A stretch of DNA of 5,576 nucleotides from Deltaproteobacteria bacterium. GTDB taxonomy: Bacteria; Desulfobacterota; Desulfobaccia; Desulfobaccales; 0-14-0-80-60-11. A program made the position numbers and the translations under genes. Below are positions 1 through 3,443 of the stretch, piece by piece. The stretch lies in assembly GCA_021817645.1 (NCBI GenBank), contig JAKAGH010000221.1, positions 1-5,576 on the forward strand, read 5' to 3'. A model generated the notes under the pieces. That model saw only the letters and a list, made by a program, of their open reading frames with translations, was not told the origin of the DNA and ran no database searches. The first letter of the stretch is position 1. Each line of letters starts with the position of its first letter.

Positions 1-998
1 CCGTGCGGGAGACGGTTTTCAGAGATGCCCCAGCGCTTAAGCTGGCGCCAGTCAAACATAGGAGTACTGGAGACCAGGACGGGTGGCAGGCTCTCCGGCC
101 TGGCCCCGTTCAAAATCCGGGCCGCCATCTCCCCGGTTTTTCGAGCTACCTCCTCAAATCTGATGAGATAACCACCCACGATGCCGTCTCCCAACACGTT
201 TTCCCACAGGCTGTAGACCGGGACTCTGGCGGCCTGGGCCACCATCGCCACCCCATCCCGGGGCAGCGCCTGGTTTCCCTGGTTGTCCCGGGTAATCGTC
301 AAACAGATAACCACCGTGTCTTGGGGAAGTTCGGCAATTTTCTTCCCCAGATCTTTGAAAGAAAAGTCGTTGAGATAGGCGACCTCGGCGTTGATGTCAT
401 GAGCTTTTGAAATAACTTTAACCAGGTCCAAGATGTTGCGGTCGAGAGCACCAGAGCCGGCCACGAATACTATCCGGCGGGCCGCCGGATGCAGGTTGAG
501 GACCAAGGGTATGTTATTCCAAGAGAAAATAATCATAGTAGTGCCGGTACCCAGAGAATTCACCGGGACATTGGGGGGATCTCCCGCCAGTTGACCGCAG
601 ACCACCACCGGGACTCCGGGCAGGATACTCTTTCCATGAGCAAGGAAAAACTTAATGGCCGCGGGAAATACCGGAATGACCACGTCCACCGGCCGCCGGC
701 CAGGGCCGTATTTCCGCTTGAGGAGGTCCTGGATGAGGTCCTGATAGCCGGTATCGCCGAACCTTACCAGGTCCAGATACTCGTTATCCCACTCCACCGG
801 CTGGCCGCCAACAGCACGGCATCCCGCCTTGAGTCCCCGGTCAATTTCCAGATAGCCGGGCGTAAGGATTGAATGAAAAGAATGGAGCACCAGGACGCGT
901 TTGACCCTGTCCCCTTCCCCGGCCTTAGCCGGAAAGGGCAGCGTCAACACCGCAAAAAAAGAAATGAGGAAAACTTTGGCGAAAATAGAGGGAGACAC
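1..998 (-). CDS. ABC_sub_bind-type periplasmic sensor protein, N-terminal part (probable sensor histidine kinase), cut by window edge
   Basis: The minus strand is open from a GTG at 998 to the left edge, giving 332 residues without a stop. Residues 1-26 form a signal peptide: a hydrophobic stretch (VFLISFFAVLTLPF) then AKA before the likely cleavage site. The mature part begins RVLVLHSFHS and continues as two alternating beta/alpha lobes. Segments such as YLDLVRF, LLKRKYG, PVDVVIPVF, ILPGVPVVVCG, LHPAARRIVFV, VPVYSLWENVLGDGIVGG and MFDWRQLKRWGI resemble the uncharacterised ABC-transporter substrate-binding family (PF04392 type). In the related proteins I recall, the ending F[DN]WRQLKRWGI-x3-RLP is followed by a membrane helix and PAS/histidine-kinase domains, so this is probably a ligand-sensing ectodomain rather than a free binding protein; the deciding part is outside the window. 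GTG 998 is the only usual start after the in-frame TAA at 1019-1017; its Shine-Dalgarno is poor. Confidence 0.77.
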   Translation of the reverse strand, partial: MSPSIFAKVFLISFFAVLTLPFPAKAGEGDRVKRVLVLHSFHSILTPGYLEIDRGLKAGCRAVGGQPVEWDNEYLDLVRFGDTGYQDLIQDLLKRKYGPGRRPVDVVIPVFPAAIKFFLAHGKSILPGVPVVVCGQLAGDPPNVPVNSLGTGTTMIIFSWNNIPLVLNLHPAARRIVFVAGSGALDRNILDLVKVISKAHDINAEVAYLNDFSFKDLGKKIAELPQDTVVICLTITRDNQGNQALPRDGVAMVAQAARVPVYSLWENVLGDGIVGGYLIRFEEVARKTGEMAARILNGARPESLPPVLVSSTPMFDWRQLKRWGISENRLPH

Positions 999-1066
999 TC
1001 TCTTAAGGGCAAAGTTTTAAAATTGTTTAAGAAATTCTATTAGCACAACCACAATATTTTAGCTAA

Positions 1067-1097
1067 TAAAAAAAGCCCGAATAGATTCGTCCCGGCT
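1067..1097 (-). terminator. Possible Rho-independent terminator, minus strand
   Basis: Read on the minus strand, AGCC (1097-1094) pairs with GGCT (1077-1074), and an inner CGAA/TTCG stem closes a four-base loop. The 5' arm carries a four-base bulge. Seven T residues (1074-1068) follow. It would stop transcription coming out of the intron/IS region before the sensor gene at 998. The bulged stem is imperfect, so confidence is moderate. Confidence 0.42.
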
Positions 1098-1365
1098 GAG
1101 ATGCCTTGGACACGCTCCGCTTCCGGGGTCAGTTGGTGAAGCACTTCCTGTTTCACGGGTTTGCAGAGATGATCATAGCCCGCCCAGGCGCACCGCTTGG
1201 GCGGTGCTGTTCACACCTCAGTATATTGAAGGATAATTTAGGCGTTGTTATGTCTGGGGACAGTGGCCCCCTCCGCCATTTTAATTATCTGTTTGACCTT
1301 TCTGCGACAAGACCCGAGAAAAAAGACCTGGCCACCGGGCTATAAGAACTTATCTATCTTCAACA
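1098..1365. other. Stretch without a supportable gene; 3' exon side of the group II intron
   Basis: No open frame here shows a recognisable family, a ribosome binding site or coding character. The stretch holds a perfect 7-bp hairpin with a TTGG loop (1190-1207, GCACCGC/GCGGTGC). It also holds a GC-rich imperfect inverted repeat around 1257-1271 (GGGGACAGTGGCCCC). On the minus strand it lies immediately 3' of the intron, so it is the intron's downstream exon if splicing occurs. It may be further mobile-element debris, but I cannot name an element. Confidence 0.5.
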
Positions 1366-1439
1366 GTCGAGTAGCGTGGGGGAGTCTCACCCCCACGCCC
1401 TCCCAGAACCGGACATGAATCTCTCGACTCATCCGGCTC
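1366..1439 (-). ncRNA. Group II intron domains V and VI (catalytic core and branch-point helix)
   Basis: Domain V spans 1439-1406. It begins GAGCCGG and ends CCGGTTC, forming the lower helix; the AGC catalytic triad is present, and an upper helix is capped by a GAGA tetraloop. Its length, 34 nt, is the canonical one. Domain VI follows with a long stem, GCGTGGGGG-type arms at 1398-1390 and 1382-1374. The unpaired A in CTACTCGAC (position 1372) is the expected branch-point nucleophile, seven nucleotides from the 3' splice site. Nothing visible in either domain looks damaged. Confidence 0.88.
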
Positions 1440-1757
1440 CCATCGACCAGCCGCAATTACACAGCCTTGCCTCAGCCAATGGCTCCTCCCATTACTGGTT
1501 GGCCACCAAATAAGGCCGATCGACACAACCCCTTCGCTCCGTCCCCATTACGGGACTTCCTCGCTACTACGGGTTGTTCCGCCCCTGTGCCCCGCCTCGG
1601 TACTCTCACCCTTGTGGGTCTTCCACTTGAGTTTCTCCCTTAACATCGGGACGACACCTTCCCACGTTCCGCCCGAGAGCCTGGATCAGGGTCACGCCAC
1701 CTTCATGCCGGACGCCACCCAGGCAGTAAGCAACTTCCCCTGGGTTTATCCTGGAGT

Positions 1758-1764
1758 CAAGTTA
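1758..1764 (-). other. Group II intron EBS1 (exon-binding site 1)
   Basis: On the minus strand this reads TAACTTG, the exact complement of CAAGTTA, the last seven exon bases before the intron (2021-2015). It lies about 250 nt into the intron, in the domain I region where EBS1 is expected. The match fixes the 5' splice site independently of the GTGCG motif. No convincing EBS2 was found. Confidence 0.75.
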
Positions 1765-2014
1765 ACCTCCAGTTTTGCCGTCGTCTTTAGTGTTTCGACA
1801 CCTCATCAGTGGTTCGCTTGTGTTCGTCTCCCTGATCCCTACCTGCCGCGATCTTGAGCCGCGACTTTTCCTTAACGCTCACCACCCTGGATTTACCAGC
1901 GCAGCTTGAGGTGGCTTGGGCCTGCTCCTGCAAGCCGACTCCGAGTGGCCCGCCTTCATCTCTCGTGCAGTTGCGCACGCTTTCCATATAACACCAAGCG
2001 CGCTCGTGACGCAC

Positions 2015-2021
2015 TAACTTG
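2015..2021 (-). other. IBS1, intron-binding site at the end of the 5' exon
   Basis: The minus-strand heptamer CAAGTTA directly abuts the intron's first G at 2014 and is fully complementary to EBS1 at 1764-1758. It is the target-site sequence the intron recognised on insertion and would use for splicing. Confidence 0.75.
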
Positions 2022-2138
2022 CCACGAGGGGGGCTTTATCTAAGGAGTAGGAAAATTGTAGGTATCTCCTGGTTATAAAAGGTTTTTTGGCGGAGTGATA
2101 AGTTCCTGAGGATAGCAGTAATCCGCACTTCCGATAGA

Positions 2139-2219
2139 TTATTTGATGCCTGCCTGAAGGGCCTTCACCAATTCCACCTTCCCAAAGATCTGCTTCGGGG
2201 TGTACCTCTTCCTACTCAT
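2139..2219 (-). pseudogene. IS3-family transposase OrfA N-terminal remnant
   Basis: From ATG 2219 the minus strand encodes 26 residues starting MSRKRYTPKQIFGK, then stops at 2141-2139. The MSRKRYTPEQI-GK start is characteristic of the helix-turn-helix OrfA of many IS3-family elements, which normally run to about 90-100 residues. Past the stop, IYRKCG (about 2138-2121) in another frame resembles the ICRKLG segment expected next in OrfA, so the remnant probably continues in degraded form. An AAGGAG lies directly against the ATG. The remnant is divergent from, and related to, the plus-strand copy that starts at 2295. It sits on the 5' exon side of the group II intron. Confidence 0.68.
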
Positions 2220-2283
2220 CTCCTTACACCCCTTTGACCCCTTGCTATATCTTCATGTCAATCTGTTATCTGGGGGCTCGAAG

Positions 2284-2750
2284 GGAGGTAGGGAATGAGC
2301 AGGAAGCGTTATCCTCCGGAGCAGATAACTGGGAAGCTGCGGAAAGGAAAGGTGGCTTTGGCTCAAGGCTAAACGGCGGCCACCATTGGCTATGCTACCA
2401 AGCATGGGCGCTACGGTTATCGCCGCATCCTGTCGCCTGACATCGCTCCGCCGGGCCGGCTGGGTGGTGAGCCCCCAGGGAGTCGAGCGGATCTGGCGGC
2501 AGGAAAGGCTGAAGCTAGCCCAGAAGCAGCCGCAGCGGGGCGGGTTATGGTTAGCCCCTGGGCCTTGTGTCAGTCTCTGGCTCTGCGGGCCGAAGCGGGC
2601 CCGGTCTTATGACTTTGCTATGAAGTATGAATTCTGGCCCTACGGGGAGATTTTCCATACCCTGAAGGAAGTCCACTGATAAAGCCTTGGCGATAGGACT
2701 ACAATAAAGTCAGGCCCACAGTGTTTTGGGGGATAGACCACCGGCACTCA
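2284..2750 (+). pseudogene. IS3-family insertion sequence remnant, patchwork of orfA and orfB pieces
   Basis: The remnant opens with a good Shine-Dalgarno (GGAGG, 2284-2288) and ATG 2295. It encodes MSRKRYPPEQITGKL and continues to ALAQG, the first 25 residues of OrfA, before TAA at 2370-2372. The rest of OrfA and the start of OrfB are missing. OrfB resumes in another frame with GRYGYRRI (2406-2429). After a frame change near 2433-2442 it gives RRAGWVVSPQGVERIW, KQPQRGGLWL and RSYDF (to 2616), the pre-catalytic HTH_21-type region. It then jumps to GEIFHTLKE (2644-2670), which belongs near the OrfB C-terminus, so the DDE catalytic core is deleted. A final piece in shifted frames has YNKVRP (2700-2717) and RPPA (2735-2746), matching the usual YN-x-RPHSALGYRPPA ending. 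The order and direction are those of one element, shortened by several deletions. It cannot make an active transposase. Confidence 0.85.
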
Positions 2751-2778
2751 GAGCCAACAACGTGGCCCCCAGAAATCC

Positions 2779-3273
2779 CTATTTGCCTCCTGGCAACTCG
2801 TTATATTTTTTTATGACTTTGTCGGTGATATCAATGGACTTCTGAGAATAGCCAACATTCTCGTTCGTGAGGATCAAAAGGAATTTCTCTTCCTGGCCGA
2901 TGGTATCCAGGACTTTTCTTATATGTTCTATCACCACTTTCCTCAGTTCCGCAGCCCTCTTTTTAACCTCCTCATCGGCGGCGACAACCATTTTCTGATA
3001 CCGAGCGGCAGCTTTATTAAATTCCTCCCTTTTTCCCTTAGAAGTTTCGCCTTCGCTGCCCTTTTTCAGTTTCTCGACAGTCTCAGCCTTCTTTTTTATC
3101 TCGGCCTGTTTGGCTTTCACCAGGTCGTTGACCTCGGCATTGGCCTTTTTGCCTTCGTTGGAATCATTGATCACCCTCACCACATCCACCACTCCAATCT
3201 TGGGAGGCTCGCCGGTGCAGGCGATGATGGTAAACAGAAAGCATCCCACGAGAACAGAACCCAGTCTCTTCAA
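2779..3273 (-). CDS. OmpH/Skp-family periplasmic chaperone-like lipoprotein
   Basis: The protein has 164 residues from a TTG start at 3273. A lipoprotein signal peptide (residues 1-18, MKRLGSVL to FTIIA) ends in the lipobox IIAC, so Cys19 would be lipidated. The mature part opens with KIGVVDVVRVINDS, close to the OmpH/Skp opening (KIGVVDMQRV-type). A Lys/Glu/Ala-rich coiled coil follows (about residues 45-130, with AKQAEIKKKAETVEKLKK and EEVKKRAAELRKV). It ends in EEKFLLILTNENV and IDITDKVIKKYNEL, the usual C-terminal beta/alpha part. Skp-like proteins hold unfolded outer-membrane proteins in the periplasm; a lipidated form would be membrane-tethered. The TTG is preferred because AAGGAG (3285-3280) lies six bases upstream and the signal peptide is then of ideal length. 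Upstream in-frame starts are ATG 3297 and a start at 3408; the latter would place about 45 non-signal residues in front. The stop at 2781-2779 abuts the IS3 debris. Confidence 0.87.
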   Translation of the reverse strand: MKRLGSVLVGCFLFTIIACTGEPPKIGVVDVVRVINDSNEGKKANAEVNDLVKAKQAEIKKKAETVEKLKKGSEGETSKGKREEFNKAAARYQKMVVAADEEVKKRAAELRKVVIEHIRKVLDTIGQEEKFLLILTNENVGYSQKSIDITDKVIKKYNELPGGK

Positions 3274-3279
3274 TCTCTT

Positions 3280-3285
3280 CTCCTT
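3280..3285 (-). promoter_or_regulatory. Shine-Dalgarno that decides the OmpH-like start
   Basis: The minus strand reads AAGGAG, six bases before the TTG at 3273. Neither ATG 3297 nor the 3408 start has a comparable site, and only the TTG puts the signal peptide directly at the N-terminus. Confidence 0.7.
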
Positions 3286-3310
3286 TTGTAAGGCCATTTG
3301 CACATTTTCG

Positions 3311-3339
3311 ATTATAACACTCGACAAGAGATAAGCGAA
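3311..3339 (-). promoter_or_regulatory. Putative sigma-70-type promoter for the OmpH-like gene
   Basis: A perfect TATAAT lies at 3316-3311 on the minus strand. Seventeen bases upstream, TTCGCT (3339-3334) matches the -35 consensus at only three of six positions. Transcription would begin near 3304, giving a leader of about 30 nt to the TTG at 3273 and leaving room for the Shine-Dalgarno. Upstream starts (3297, 3408) would be leaderless or untranscribed from this promoter. Confidence 0.45.
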
Positions 3340-3443
3340 CTTTCTTGGTGGCGGCAACTGCGAGCCAAAGTCATAGCTCAGCAGATTTTTGTTACTCTGC
3401 GAATTCACCTGGATGAGGGCCCGGTTTATTTTCCTTCACCGGT

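Larger units (their letters stand above)
1366..2014 (-). mobile_element. Compact ORF-less group II intron (649 nt)
   Basis: On the minus strand the element starts with the group II consensus GTGCG (2014-2010) and ends in AC at 1366, fitting the AY 3' end. A 34-nt domain V (1439-1406) and a domain VI hairpin with a bulged A seven nucleotides from the 3' end (position 1372) precede that end. Further upstream lie domain I-III-type sequences, including a GTAGTAGCGAGGAAG-like block (around 1565) of the kind found just before intron-encoded reverse transcriptases. Domain IV, where a maturase ORF would sit, is only about 85 nt: arms 1523-1514 and 1452-1443 pair over ten positions, two of them G-U. 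EBS1 (1764-1758) is the exact complement of the seven exon bases next to the 5' splice site. No reverse transcriptase is encoded, so splicing or mobility would need a maturase in trans. The subclass is not assigned. Confidence 0.88.

Noticed and set aside
241..280. Apparent frameshift in the sensor gene around a C/G run
   Set aside because: It came from a copying slip when reversing the strand. Re-reading 255-264 as ATCCCGGGGC on the plus strand gives a continuous frame, and the last codons at the left edge agree with the start frame.
3..872. Plus-strand open frames over the sensor region
   Set aside because: They are antisense to a continuous minus-strand frame with clear family motifs, and they show no motifs, signals or ribosome binding sites of their own.
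1040..1210. Minus-strand open stretch reading GYDHLCKPVKQEVLHQL and onward to a TAA at 1042-1040
   Set aside because: It looks mildly protein-like but lacks a usual start after the upstream TGA, has no ribosome binding site, overlaps the terminator-like hairpin and matches no family I recognise.
1787..2014. Minus-strand 75-codon open frame starting at GTG 2014
   Set aside because: Its GTG is the group II intron's 5' GTGCG end. The frame is structured intron RNA that happens to be open, not a protein gene.
2779..2795. Hairpin TTGCC/GGCAA at the OmpH-like stop codon as a terminator
   Set aside because: The stem is only five base pairs and no T run follows it on the minus strand.
2923..3334. 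Plus-strand open frames antisense to the OmpH-like gene
   Set aside because: The minus strand carries a clear OmpH coiled-coil protein with a lipobox; the plus-strand frames are shadows of it.
3410..3443. Terminator between the autotransporter and the OmpH-like gene
   Set aside because: Only a CCGGT/ACCGG pair with a 12-nt loop is present and there is no T tract, so read-through between the two genes remains possible.
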